64,000 bases of DNA from Catellatospora sp. KI3 (GCF_029948125.1 NZ_JASAMB010000024.1:48626-112625), one strand, 5' to 3'. Counted from the first letter of the stretch, positions 49,540 through 59,565 are shown. Numbers and translations: made by a program. Notes: generated from the letters alone by a model not told the origin.

Positions 49540-50502
49540 GTGTCGAGCGAACCGAGCCCCACCGCCCGCGCGCTGCGCGCGATGGAGATCCTGCAGACCC
49601 GCGCCGGCACCACGGCCCAGGAACTCGGCGAGCGGCTCGGGGTCACCGAACGCGCCGCCCGCCGCTACGTCGGCATCCTGCGCGAGGCCGGGGTGCCCGT
49701 GGAGTCGGCCCGCGGACCGCACGGCGGCTACCGGATCCGCCGCGGGACGCGGCTGCCGCCGATCGTGTTCTCGCAGGCCGAAGCCCTCGGTCTGGTGATG
49801 GCGGTCCTCAACGGGCAGCCCACCGCCACCGGTGCCGACGACCTCGTCGGCACCGCGCTGGCCAAGGTCATCCAGGCGCTGCCCGAGGGCGTCGGGCGGC
49901 AGGCCGCCGTGCTGCGCGAGCACGCCGCCGCCGCGCCGGACCGGGGCTCGGCCCAGCCCGACGCCGCCGTCACCAGCGCCCTGGTCGCCGCCGGCGCGGC
50001 CCGGCGCCGGGTGCGTATCACCTACCGCAGCCAGGCCGGCCGGGAATCGGAGTCCGAGGTCGACCCGTGGGCGGTGGTGGTGCGGCACGGCCGCTGGTAC
50101 CTGCTGTGCCACTCGCACCGGTCCGACGCCGTCCGCACGTACCGGGTCGACCGGGTCCGGGCCGTCCGGCAGACCGGGCACGACTTCGTGCCGCCCGAGG
50201 ACCTGGACCCGGTGGCGACCGTGGAGGAGAAGCTCGGCATCGGCTGGCCGTACCCGACCCGGGTGGCGTTCGACGCGCCCCTGGCGGAGGTGGCGCCGTG
50301 GATCCGGCCGCCGATGGGGCGCCTGGAACCGACCGCGACCGGCTGCGTCCTGATCGGCAGCACGAACAATCCTGAGATGTACGCGCAGGAGTGGCTGGCC
50401 ACCGTGCCGTTCCCGTTCCGGGTCGAGGACGGACCGCAGCTGCGCGCCGCCGTCGCCGAGGTCGCCGCCCGCTTCACCGCCGCCGTCAGCGGCCTTGCTT
50501 AG
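49540..50502 (+). CDS. WYL-domain transcriptional regulator
   Basis: A 320-residue regulator with an N-terminal HTH_11 winged helix (ALRAMEILQTRAGTTAQELGERLGVTERAARRYVGILREAG) and a WYL domain (VRITYRSQAGRESESEVDPWAVVVRHGRWYLLCHS, then RTYRVDRV), ending in a WCX-type dimer domain. WYL proteins sense nucleic acid or nucleotide ligands and often control DNA-damage or defence genes. It diverges from the DinB-like fusion operon across 62 bp, so it may repress it. The start is GTG 49540. Confidence 0.88.
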   Translation: MSSEPSPTARALRAMEILQTRAGTTAQELGERLGVTERAARRYVGILREAGVPVESARGPHGGYRIRRGTRLPPIVFSQAEALGLVMAVLNGQPTATGADDLVGTALAKVIQALPEGVGRQAAVLREHAAAAPDRGSAQPDAAVTSALVAAGAARRRVRITYRSQAGRESESEVDPWAVVVRHGRWYLLCHSHRSDAVRTYRVDRVRAVRQTGHDFVPPEDLDPVATVEEKLGIGWPYPTRVAFDAPLAEVAPWIRPPMGRLEPTATGCVLIGSTNNPEMYAQEWLATVPFPFRVEDGPQLRAAVAEVAARFTAAVSGLA

Positions 50503-50537
50503 CGACAGCGGATCTTCGGCGGGATACGGTGGCCAGC

Positions 50538-51380
50538 ATGCGGGTGACGACGTGGAACGTGAACTCGGTCAAGCAGCGGCTGCCGCGCCTGCTGCCCTGG
50601 CTGGACCAGCGCAAGCCCGACGTGGTCTGCCTGCAGGAGACCAAGCTCGCCGACGGCGCCTTCGCCGACCTGCTCGGCGACGAGCTCGCCGCCCGCGGCT
50701 ACGCGTTCGCCGCGCACGGGGAGAGCCGGTGGAACGGGGTGGCGATCCTGTCCCGGGTGGGCCTCGACGACGTCGTGACCGGGCTGCCCGACGGCCCGGG
50801 GTTCCCGCACCCCGAGGCGCGGGCGGTGGCGGCGACCTGCGGGGGAGTGCGGGTGCACTCGGTGTACGTCCCGAACGGCCGCGAGCCCGACTCCGACCAC
50901 TACCGCTACAAGCTGACCTGGCTGGCGGCGCTGCGCGCGGTCGTCGCGGCAGGGCCGGCGGCGGTGATGGTGTGCGGGGACGTGAACATCGCTCCGGCCG
51001 ACGCGGACGTGTTCGATCCGGCCGCGTTCGTCGGCAGCACCCACGTGACGGCCCCGGAGCGGGCGGCACTGGCCGACCTGCAGGCGGCCGGGCTGCACGA
51101 CGTGGTCCGCGACCACTGGCCGGACCAGCGGGTCTTCACGTACTGGGACTACCGGGCCGGGATGTTCCACCAGGACCTCGGCATGCGCATCGACCTGATG
51201 CTGGCCTCGACGCCGGTGGCGGCGCGGGTGCGGGCGGCCTGGGTGGACCGGCAGGCGCGCAAGGGCACCGGCCCCAGCGACCACGCCCCGGTCGTCGTGG
51301 ACCTGGACGAGGCCCCCGACGGCGACATCGGTCCGGTCGTGCCCCCGCCTTCGGCCCCGGCGTCGCGCCGGTCCCGCTGA
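50538..51380 (+). CDS. xth: Exodeoxyribonuclease III
   Basis: A 280-residue enzyme of the exonuclease/endonuclease/phosphatase superfamily, exonuclease III branch. It shows TWNVNSVKQR, CLQETKL (catalytic Glu), GDVNIAPADADVFDP (Asp/Asn), RIDLMLAS and SDHAPVVVDL (Asp-His). It cleaves at abasic sites and removes 3' blocks in base-excision repair. MRVTTWNVNS is the typical N-terminus, so ATG 50538 is preferred over GTG 50529. The gene lies 35 bp after the WYL regulator. Confidence 0.93.
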   Translation: MRVTTWNVNSVKQRLPRLLPWLDQRKPDVVCLQETKLADGAFADLLGDELAARGYAFAAHGESRWNGVAILSRVGLDDVVTGLPDGPGFPHPEARAVAATCGGVRVHSVYVPNGREPDSDHYRYKLTWLAALRAVVAAGPAAVMVCGDVNIAPADADVFDPAAFVGSTHVTAPERAALADLQAAGLHDVVRDHWPDQRVFTYWDYRAGMFHQDLGMRIDLMLASTPVAARVRAAWVDRQARKGTGPSDHAPVVVDLDEAPDGDIGPVVPPPSAPASRRSR

Positions 51381-51397
51381 GGGTGCGGAACGCGAAA

Positions 51398-51426
51398 GCC
51401 GCCGCAGGCGCGGGGCCTGCGGCGGC
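51398..51426. terminator. Bidirectional terminator
   Basis: A perfect 12-bp stem, GCCGCCGCAGGC / GCCTGCGGCGGC, with a 5-base loop, between the converging xth and lipoprotein genes. Confidence 0.75.
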
Positions 51427-51438
51427 GGACAGCACTGC

Positions 51439-52932
51439 CTACTGGTACGACACGAACACCGGTGACGGGTCGACCTCGACGGTCTGCCGGGGCGAGAAGG
51501 TCGGCTTGTCCTCGTCGTAGAAGTTCTTCCAGCCCCACCAGACGCGCGACGGAGCCTCGTCGCGTACCCGCTGCCAGGTCGCCATCTTCTCGCCCGCCGT
51601 GCCGAAGCCGTCGGCGTGGATGACGAAGCTCAGCTCGTCGCGGCTGGTGTCGAGGTCGTCGCGGCTGCTGATCATCTCGGTCAGGAACTGGTGCAGCATC
51701 AGCACCTTCTGCGGCAGGTGGTTCGCCCGGGTCAGATCGGCCAGCCAGGCGGCCGTCTCGTTGATCTCGTTCGCGGCGACCGAGCCGATCTGCACCATGT
51801 GGACCTGGTGGGCCGACAGCCGCCACTCCGGGTCGAGCGCCAGCCCGACGTGCGGCTGCCGCAGCAGCTCCTCGTACAGCTTGGCCTGGGTGAGGAAGTC
51901 GGTGCGGCCGGGCTGCAGGTCGAGCACGACGTAGATGCCCGCGGCGCCGGCTGCGTCGACCCAGGGGCGCAGCTGGTCGACCGTGGACTCGTTGGAGTAG
52001 TCGCCGTCGGGTCCCGGATCGGCCGAGGCCACCGTCGCGATGATCTCGAAGGCGGGCACGACCGTGTCGCCGTCGTCGACGGCGCGGTAACTGGCGGCGA
52101 CCTTCTTCGCGCGTTCGACGGCCTTGTCGACCCCCTGCTCGCCGAGCGAGCCGAGGCCCGCGTCGCCGGGGTGGCCGTACAGCGCGACCAGGCGGCGGTG
52201 CGGGAACAGCACCTGGCGGCCGCCGGGCAGCAGGGTGCCGGTGGCGGCCGTCTCGACCTGGTAGCGGACCCGCTCGGCCGAGCCGAAGGCGCTGCCCAGC
52301 GCGAGCACGTGCGCGGGTACCTGGCCCGTCAGCGCCTTGATCGCGTCGTCGTCGGCGCGCGGGTCGGCCTCCTTCAGTTCGAGGACGCGGGCGCCGCTCG
52401 CCTTCGCGGTGGCGGTCGCCGCCGCCGCGTCGGCCTGGTTCAGGGTCAGCACGACCAGCTGGTCGAGTTTGGCCGCGCCCGGGACCCTGGGGAGCTTCGC
52501 CTCGTTCAGCGGCTCCACCGACTCGTCCTTGACCGCGTGCTCGCGCGCCCAGCTGCTCGCCGCCGCGCCGACGGGGAGCAGGGTCTCGGGCGCGAGCCGG
52601 TCCAGTTCGGTGCGCAGGGCGGCCGACGCCCCGTCTCCGGCGGCGGTGAGCAGCACGGGTACGCCGAGTTTGACCGCCGCCGCGCTCGCCTGCGCCATGC
52701 TGGCGGTGTCCTGCTCGGCGACGAGGACGACGGCGGGGGCGGAGCGGAACAGCGAGCGGCTGGTCTGCAACGCCAGCTCGGCGCCTGCGGCGGCGGCCAC
52801 GACGGTGGTCGGTTCGCCGGGCATGACCGTGCGGGCATCGGGTCGGGCGCTGGAGTCGAGGGCCAGCGCGGTGCAGCCGTTGGTCAGCAGCACGCCGGCG
52901 AGCACCACCGGACTGAGCCGAGACAGGAGCAT
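51439..52932 (-). CDS. Large putative lipoprotein with cell-wall-binding-repeat-like N-terminal half
   Basis: A 497-residue exported protein. A short hydrophobic leader ends in LLTNGC; residue -3 is not the usual Leu, so lipid attachment at Cys20 is likely but not certain. The N-terminal half has repeated units of the type ...APAVVLVAEQDTASMAQASAAAVKLGVPVLLTAAGD..LRTELDRLAPETLLPVG, which look like diverged cell-wall-binding repeats (CWB2). The C-terminal half (FEIIATVASADPGPDGDYSNES..., GIYVVLDLQPGRTDFLTQAKLYEELLRQPHVGLALDPEWRL) reads like a TIM-barrel with Asp/Glu at strand ends, possibly a glycosidase relative. The function is not established. An inverted repeat lies ~38 bp upstream. Confidence 0.6.
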   Translation of the reverse strand: MLLSRLSPVVLAGVLLTNGCTALALDSSARPDARTVMPGEPTTVVAAAAGAELALQTSRSLFRSAPAVVLVAEQDTASMAQASAAAVKLGVPVLLTAAGDGASAALRTELDRLAPETLLPVGAAASSWAREHAVKDESVEPLNEAKLPRVPGAAKLDQLVVLTLNQADAAAATATAKASGARVLELKEADPRADDDAIKALTGQVPAHVLALGSAFGSAERVRYQVETAATGTLLPGGRQVLFPHRRLVALYGHPGDAGLGSLGEQGVDKAVERAKKVAASYRAVDDGDTVVPAFEIIATVASADPGPDGDYSNESTVDQLRPWVDAAGAAGIYVVLDLQPGRTDFLTQAKLYEELLRQPHVGLALDPEWRLSAHQVHMVQIGSVAANEINETAAWLADLTRANHLPQKVLMLHQFLTEMISSRDDLDTSRDELSFVIHADGFGTAGEKMATWQRVRDEAPSRVWWGWKNFYDEDKPTFSPRQTVEVDPSPVFVSYQ

Positions 52933-52969
52933 GTGCGCCTCACAGGTTGAGCACGAACAAAATGGACAT

Positions 52970-53000
52970 TCTGTACGTACGGTAACGGTTCAGGTACAGA
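52970..53000. promoter_or_regulatory. Inverted repeat upstream of the lipoprotein gene
   Basis: Arms TCTGTAC (52970-52976) and GTACAGA (52994-53000) lie 17 bp apart. They flank GTACGGTAACGGTTCAG, which itself holds an ACGGT direct repeat. It is a possible operator in the promoter region. Confidence 0.35.
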
Positions 53001-53144
53001 GTGTCCGGTAGATGGGCATATTTGAGCACGCGGGTCGGTATGCCGGCGAGCGCCCCTGCGCACGGTCCGCGGCCAGGTCGACGCGGACCGGCCCGGCTCC
53101 GCGCGTGGGCGGGCCGGGCTCGGGTCGGGGTCGGGTCTCGCAGG

Positions 53145-53792
53145 CTAGCGGGTCGACAGCAGCCGAGCGGCCACGACGGAGATCCAGAGCATCGCCGCGA
53201 TGACGCCGACGGCCAGGGCGAGCGACCCCGCCCTGCCGCCGCTCACGGCCCACAGGTTGCCCACCAGCGCGGCCGTGCCGGCGGCGTACGACGCCACCGC
53301 GCCGCCGCGGTCACCGGCCCGGCGGTAGCCGCGTCCGAGCACGTAGCACGCGGCGATCAGGGCGGCGAAGGCGATCGTGCCCGAGCCGAAGTGGGCGTAG
53401 CTGTGCCAGCTGAGCGCGGCCGGCATCCCGCTCGGCGTACCGGCGGGGAAGCCGTCGGCGGCGTCCATGACGAACACCCCCGCGGCGATCATGCCGAGCC
53501 CGTTGAGGGCGATCAGGCGAGGCGCCCACCTGCTGGTCAGCACCAGGCGGAGACCGGCCGCGCCGATGACGGTGAGCAGCCCGCCGACGATGAAGTTCGC
53601 GATCTGCAGCCAGCCGAGCGAGCCGTTGCTCAGCATGCTGAGCGGGTGCCGGGTCAGGTCGAAGCCGTCGCGGGCGGCCGCCTGGCCGAGGCTGACGGCC
53701 GCCCACAGCGGGGCGGCCACGGCCGCGCAGCCCAGCAGCACACGGGTGGAGACGGCGGGGGAGGTGATGGACGTGGTGGCGGTGGCGGTCAT
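53145..53792 (-). CDS. DUF998 membrane protein
   Basis: A 215-residue integral membrane protein with about six helices (VLLGCAAVAAPLWAAVSLG, IANFIVGGLLTVIGAAGLRL, LIALNGLGMIAAGVFVMDAA, AFAALIAACYVLG, AGTAALVGNLWAV, LALAVGVIAAMLWISVVAARL). RHPLSMLSNGSLGWLQ after the first helix is the DUF998 signature. The function is unknown. AGGAG lies 8 bases before ATG. It diverges from a YCII/ECF-sigma pair across a perfect 62-bp palindrome, so it is a probable target of that sigma factor. Confidence 0.82.
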   Translation of the reverse strand: MTATATTSITSPAVSTRVLLGCAAVAAPLWAAVSLGQAAARDGFDLTRHPLSMLSNGSLGWLQIANFIVGGLLTVIGAAGLRLVLTSRWAPRLIALNGLGMIAAGVFVMDAADGFPAGTPSGMPAALSWHSYAHFGSGTIAFAALIAACYVLGRGYRRAGDRGGAVASYAAGTAALVGNLWAVSGGRAGSLALAVGVIAAMLWISVVAARLLSTR

Positions 53793-53828
53793 GCCGGGCT
53801 CCTGTGTTTCGAGGTCGGTTACGCCTCC

Positions 53829-53890
53829 ACGTCGATCCGGCGATGTGACAGGGAATAAGCTCGTTCCCTGTCACATCGCCGGATCGACGT
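53829..53890. repeat. Perfect 62-bp inverted repeat in a divergent promoter
   Basis: Two 27-bp arms, 53829-53855 and 53864-53890, are exact reverse complements around the 8-base centre TAAGCTCG. Each arm carries TGTGACAGGGAA next to the centre and CGATCCGG outside. The element fills most of the 135-bp gap between the DUF998 and YCII genes. As RNA it would form a very stable hairpin; as DNA it offers the same sequence to both divergent promoters. Confidence 0.9.
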
Positions 53891-53927
53891 ACGGACGTCA
53901 AGCAACCGCGAACCGAGGAGCAGCACC

Positions 53928-54251
53928 ATGCGATACCTGATGACGTCCCTGGCCACCGACACCGCCCCGGACGAGAAGCTGTTCACCGAGATGGCGAAGT
54001 TCGTCGAGGAGATGAGCGCGGCCGGGATCCTGCTCGCCACGGGCGGGCTGGAGCGCGGCGGCGTGCGGCTGACCTCGGTCGGCGACGAGATCACGGTGAC
54101 CGACGGTCCGTTCGCCGAAGCCAAGGAGGCCGTGGGCGGCTTCGCGCTGGTCGAGGTCCGGTCACGCGAGGAGGCGATCGAACTCGGCCGCCGCTTCCGC
54201 CGGATCGTCGGCGACGGTGTGAGCGTGATCCAGCAGGTCTACGGGGCGTAG
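53928..54251 (+). CDS. YCII-family (DGPF-domain) protein
   Basis: A 107-residue protein of the YCII/YCIA-like ferredoxin fold. It carries the DGPFAEAKEAVGGF motif that names the DGPF group, and the usual MRYLM N-terminus. Such proteins are the standard partner of ECF42-type sigma factors, here 9 bp downstream. The function is unknown; a regulatory or sensor role towards the sigma factor has been proposed for the group. Confidence 0.9.
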   Translation: MRYLMTSLATDTAPDEKLFTEMAKFVEEMSAAGILLATGGLERGGVRLTSVGDEITVTDGPFAEAKEAVGGFALVEVRSREEAIELGRRFRRIVGDGVSVIQQVYGA

Positions 54252-54260
54252 GACCGTCCC

Positions 54261-56171
54261 GTGGCCGCCGCCTCCCGCACCGTCGACGCGGTATGGAAGC
54301 TCGAATCAGCCCGGATCATCGCCGGGCTGGTTCGCCTCGTCCGCGACGTCGGCTTGGCCGAGGAGCTGGCCCAGGACGCCTTCGTCGCCGCGCTCGAGCA
54401 GTGGCCCGAGGCGGGGGTGCCCGACAACCCGGGCGCCTGGCTGATGGCGGTCGCCAGACGCCGGGCGGTCGACCGGATCAGGCGGTCCCAGCTGCTCGCG
54501 CGCAAGCAGGAGCAGCTGGCCCGGGAGCTGGAGCGCGAGCCCGACCGCGAGCCGGACGACGTGCTGCGGCTGATGTTCATCTCCTGCCACCCGGTGCTGC
54601 CCACCCCGGCCCGGGTGGCGCTCACCCTGCGGCTGGTCGGCGGCCTGACGGCGGCCGAGATCGCGCGGGCGTTCCTGACCACCGAACCGCGGATCACCGG
54701 ACGGATCACCGAGGCCAAGCAGACCATCGCGGCCCGGCGGCTGCCGTTCGAACTGCCGGCCGGCGCCGAGCTGTCGACCCGGCTCGCCTCGGTGCTGGAA
54801 GTGGTCTACCTAGTCTTCAACGAGGGCTACTCGGCCAGCGCGGGCGAGGACCTGCTGCGGCCGGACCTGTGCCTGGAGGCCCTGCGCCTGGCCCGGCTGC
54901 TGGCCGAACTGGCCCCGCACGAGCCCGAGGTGCACGGACTCGCCGCGCTGCTGGAGATCCAGGCCTCCCGTGCCGAGGCGCGGACCGGCCCCGGGGGCGA
55001 GCCGGTGCCGCTGGCCGAGCAGAACCGGGCCCGCTGGGACCAGCTGCTCATCCACCGCGGCTTCGCGGCGCTGCTGCGCGCCCGTGACCTCGGCGGGACG
55101 CCTGGCCCGTACGTGCTGCAGGCGGCGATCGCGGTGTGCCACGCGCAGGCCCGTACGGCCCAGGACACCGACTGGGCGCAGATCGCCGGCCTTTACGCGG
55201 CGCTGGAGCTGGTGCTGCCCACGCCCGTGGTCCGGCTCAACCGGGCGGTGGCGGTCGGCATGGCCGACGGGCCGGGGGCGGGGCTGGACCTGGTCGACCC
55301 GCTGACCGGCGACCCGGCCCTGCGCGACTACCACCTGCTGCCCGCCGTACGCGCGGATCTGCTGGCCCGGCTCGACCGGCCCGCCGAGGCGCGGCTGGAG
55401 TTCGAGCGCGCCGCCGCGCTGACCCGCAACGCCGCCGAGCGCGAGTTCCTGCTGCGCCGCGCGGCCCGGCTCACCGGCGCGGCCGTGCCGGTGCGCACGC
55501 TCGGCCAGGCGGCGGAGGAGTTCCTCGGCCGGGCCGACCTGGACACCGCGACGCTCCGGTCGTACGGCCAGACCCTGCGGCGCCTGCGCCTGTCCCTCGG
55601 CGACGGCCTCGCCCTGGCCGAGCTGTCGGCCGCGCAGGTGGCCGCGGTGTTCGCGACCGCCTGGGACGATGCCGCGGCCCGCACCTGGAACCGGCACCGG
55701 GCGGCGGTCGGCTCCTTCGGCGCCTGGGCCGGCCGCGACGACCTGACCACCGAGATCGCCCGCCGGGTGGCGCCGCCGTCGTCGCCGCAGGCTTTCGACC
55801 TGGCCCTGCTGTGGGCGCGTGAGCTGCCGCTACGTGAGCACACCCTGTGGCGCCTGCTGCACGAATCGGGGGCGGGCGCGGCGGCGGTCCTGGCCCTGAA
55901 CGTCGAGGACCTGGATCTGGACGACCGCCGGGCGAGGTCGGGCCGGGGGTGGATCTGCTGGCGCGCGCAGACCGCGCGGCTGCTGCCGCGGCTGCTGGCG
56001 GGGCGTACGCGCGGGCCGGTGTTCCTGGCCGACCGCCGCCCCGGGCCCGCCCGTACCCCGGCGGCGGCCGAGCTGTGCCCCGAAACCGGCCGCGGCCGCC
56101 TGTCCTACGAGCGCGCCGAGTACCTGTTCAAGCAGGCCACCGGCCATACGTTGCGCCGGCTCAGGCCGTGA
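54261..56171 (+). CDS. ECF42-type sigma factor fused to a truncated tyrosine-recombinase domain
   Basis: A 636-residue protein. Residues 1-160 carry sigma-70 regions 2 (IAGLVRLVRDVGLAEELAQDAFVAALEQWP) and 4 (ALTLRLVGGLTAAEIARAFLTTEPRITGRI). Residues about 178-405 are the ECF42 C-terminal extension (VVYLVFNEGYSAS..., QLLIHRGFAALLRARDLGG) with its TPR-like part. A normal member ends near there. Residues about 415-636 continue into a tyrosine-recombinase-like domain: SAM-like core (TLRSYGQTLRRLRLSLGD, WNRHRAAVGSFGAWAG) and catalytic core (REHTLWRLLHESGAG...LALNVEDLDL, RGPVFLADRRPGPARTP). It ends at GHTLRRLRP, exactly at the His-x-x-Arg box; the first catalytic Arg is replaced and the Tyr is absent. 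The start is GTG 54261. Confidence 0.85.
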   Translation: MAAASRTVDAVWKLESARIIAGLVRLVRDVGLAEELAQDAFVAALEQWPEAGVPDNPGAWLMAVARRRAVDRIRRSQLLARKQEQLARELEREPDREPDDVLRLMFISCHPVLPTPARVALTLRLVGGLTAAEIARAFLTTEPRITGRITEAKQTIAARRLPFELPAGAELSTRLASVLEVVYLVFNEGYSASAGEDLLRPDLCLEALRLARLLAELAPHEPEVHGLAALLEIQASRAEARTGPGGEPVPLAEQNRARWDQLLIHRGFAALLRARDLGGTPGPYVLQAAIAVCHAQARTAQDTDWAQIAGLYAALELVLPTPVVRLNRAVAVGMADGPGAGLDLVDPLTGDPALRDYHLLPAVRADLLARLDRPAEARLEFERAAALTRNAAEREFLLRRAARLTGAAVPVRTLGQAAEEFLGRADLDTATLRSYGQTLRRLRLSLGDGLALAELSAAQVAAVFATAWDDAAARTWNRHRAAVGSFGAWAGRDDLTTEIARRVAPPSSPQAFDLALLWARELPLREHTLWRLLHESGAGAAAVLALNVEDLDLDDRRARSGRGWICWRAQTARLLPRLLAGRTRGPVFLADRRPGPARTPAAAELCPETGRGRLSYERAEYLFKQATGHTLRRLRP

Positions 56172-56219
56172 CCCGGCCGGGCCCTTGACACCGCGCGGAC
56201 GCGTGGCTGCGATGTATCC

Positions 56220-56822
56220 ATGCCCGTGACGATCCCCTCCGACCGACAGATCCGGGACCTGCACGAGCGGTACGCGCCGAATCAGGCGGCGTTCGACCTC
56301 GTGTACACCCACTGCGAGATCGTCTGCGCCGTGGCGGAGCAGCTGCTCGACGGAGGCCACCCGGCGCTGGACGCCGACCTGGTGCGGGCGGGCTGCCTGC
56401 TGCACGACATCGGCGTCTACCGGCTCTACGACCAGGCGGGTCGGTTGGACCACGGCGAGTACATGCGCCACGGCGTGCTCGGCCGGGACCTGCTGCGCGA
56501 ACTCGGCTTTCCGGAGCAGGTGGCGAGGTTCTGCGCCCACCACACCGGCGTGGGCCTGACCGCCGACGACGTACGCCGCCACGCGCTGCCGCTGCCCGCC
56601 GGCGACTACCTGGCCGAGACGGACGAGGAGGAGCTGGTCATGTACGCCGACAAGTTCCACACCAAGACGACGCCGCCCGCGTTCGTCACCGCGGCCGGCT
56701 ACACCGAGTACGTCCGCCGGTTCGGGCCGGACAAGGTGGCCAGGTTCACGGCCATGGTCGAGCGGTTCGGGGAGCCGGACCTGGCCGGCCTGGCCGACCG
56801 CTACGGGCACCTGGTCGTGTGA
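56220..56822 (+). CDS. HD-domain phosphohydrolase
   Basis: A 200-residue protein with an HD metal-dependent phosphohydrolase core: THCEIV, GCLLHDIGVYRLYDQAG, HHTGVG and a later Asp in MYADKFHTK. It resembles the YqeK/uncharacterised HD group rather than the (p)ppGpp hydrolases. The substrate, probably a nucleotide, is not identified. The gene lies 48 bp after the sigma-recombinase gene and ends before a very strong hairpin. Confidence 0.82.
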   Translation: MPVTIPSDRQIRDLHERYAPNQAAFDLVYTHCEIVCAVAEQLLDGGHPALDADLVRAGCLLHDIGVYRLYDQAGRLDHGEYMRHGVLGRDLLRELGFPEQVARFCAHHTGVGLTADDVRRHALPLPAGDYLAETDEEELVMYADKFHTKTTPPAFVTAAGYTEYVRRFGPDKVARFTAMVERFGEPDLAGLADRYGHLVV

Positions 56823-56826
56823 GGAG

Positions 56827-56867
56827 ACGGCGTAGGCCGCGACCGGTGCGGTCGCGGCCTACGCCGT
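56827..56867. terminator. Bidirectional terminator
   Basis: A perfect 19-bp stem (ACGGCGTAGGCCGCGACCG and its complement) with a 3-base GTG loop, between the converging HD and argG genes. Confidence 0.85.
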
Positions 56868-56876
56868 GGTGCGGGG

Positions 56877-58385
<1,509 letters not shown>

Positions 58386-58493
58386 TCACCCTGACGGTTG
58401 CGCGGGCCGGGGTGGCGTCCGTGATCCGACATCTATAAAGCTGAATATTCTGCCTGATACTGAAGGCCCTTCGTCCCCACCGTAGGAGTCTTC

Positions 58494-59558
58494 ATGAAGG
58501 TCAAGACCTGGGCGGCCAGAGCGGCGGCGGTGCTGCTGGCCGTCGCGGCCGGAGCCGTCACGGCGGGCGCGCCGGCGCAGGCCGCCGTGCCCGACCGGTT
58601 CGGCTTCGCGCTGTGGTCCGGCGGCGTCGTCTCACAGGCGTTCCCGTCCACCACCTCCGTCAGCCCCGGGGTTCCCGGCCGGTGGATCGTCAAGTTCCCC
58701 GGGCAGGGCATCGTCGGCGGCGTCGTCCACGTCACGGCCGTACACGACGCGCTGACCAGTCCCAACGGTCGTTTCTGCCAGGCCGAGAGCTGGGGTCCGG
58801 ACACCTCGATCCCACCGAACGAGATCGTCCGGGTCGCCTGCTACCGAACCACCGGTGTGCTCGACCCGGCGCCGGGCTTCTCGGTCCAGTTCTCGCGCAG
58901 CTCGGGCGGCATCGGCGGCGGCCTCTACGGCTACATGCACAACACCGCCGCCTGCGGCATCATCACCAACTACACCACCCTCGGCTTCGGCACCACCTGC
59001 AGCCACATCGGCGTGGGTCAGTACCAGGTCGGGTTCACCGGGCTGAGCACCGCCGGGCCGCAGGACGGCGGCGTCCAGGTGACCGCGGTCAACCCCGGCT
59101 CGGCCGCCCGCTGCAAGGTCTCCAACTGGCTGTCGTCGGCCAACGGGCAGTTCTTCAACATCCTGTGCGTCAACCACTTCGGCGCGCTGGCCGACAACGC
59201 GTTCACCTCGACCTACCAGTTCAAGCGTTCGCTGTACGGTCCGGCCTTCCCGCCCAACCGCTTCGGCTACATCTGGAACGGGCCCGGCGCGGCCCCGGCC
59301 AACAACTTCAACTCGATCTTCGGCAGCAACGGCCTGGGCGGAGCCGCGCCGGTGTGGTCCATCAAGTACTACCAGCTCGCGGCCAGCCTGCCCGGCAACG
59401 CCCAGGTCACCGCGTACAGCAACTCGGCGTCGTTCTGCGGGCTGCACAAGCCCTGGTCGACCGCGGGGACCGACATCCTGATGCAGGTCAACTGCTTCGA
59501 CAATGCCGGTGTCCCGATCACCTCCGGGTTCATCAGCAGCTACTCCTCGCAGGCCTGA
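58494..59558 (+). CDS. Secreted protein of three tandem ~100-residue repeats
   Basis: A 354-residue exported protein I do not recognise. Signal peptide residues 1-30 end in AQA. The mature part is three similar units, about residues 34-134, 142-243 and 256-351. Each begins with an aromatic Gly-aromatic block (RFGFALW, GLYGYMH, RFGYIWN), then has V/I-x-F or K-Y-Y, VTA (HVTAVHD, QVTAVNP, QVTAYSN), a Cys before Trp (CQAESW, CKVSNW, CGLHKPW), and a second Cys (ACYRTTG, LCVNHFG, NCFDNAG) before F-x-S. The paired Cys (95/116, 207/225, 315/334) probably form one disulphide per unit. It looks like a repeat of small beta-sandwich modules for binding a surface or polymer. Confidence 0.75.
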   Translation: MKVKTWAARAAAVLLAVAAGAVTAGAPAQAAVPDRFGFALWSGGVVSQAFPSTTSVSPGVPGRWIVKFPGQGIVGGVVHVTAVHDALTSPNGRFCQAESWGPDTSIPPNEIVRVACYRTTGVLDPAPGFSVQFSRSSGGIGGGLYGYMHNTAACGIITNYTTLGFGTTCSHIGVGQYQVGFTGLSTAGPQDGGVQVTAVNPGSAARCKVSNWLSSANGQFFNILCVNHFGALADNAFTSTYQFKRSLYGPAFPPNRFGYIWNGPGAAPANNFNSIFGSNGLGGAAPVWSIKYYQLAASLPGNAQVTAYSNSASFCGLHKPWSTAGTDILMQVNCFDNAGVPITSGFISSYSSQA

Positions 59559-59565
59559 TCGTCGA

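Noticed and set aside
54261..56171. Reading the sigma-recombinase fusion as two genes or a sequencing frameshift
   Set aside because: The frame is continuous with normal codon bias on both sides of the junction and I see no start site between domains. An error cannot be excluded without reads.
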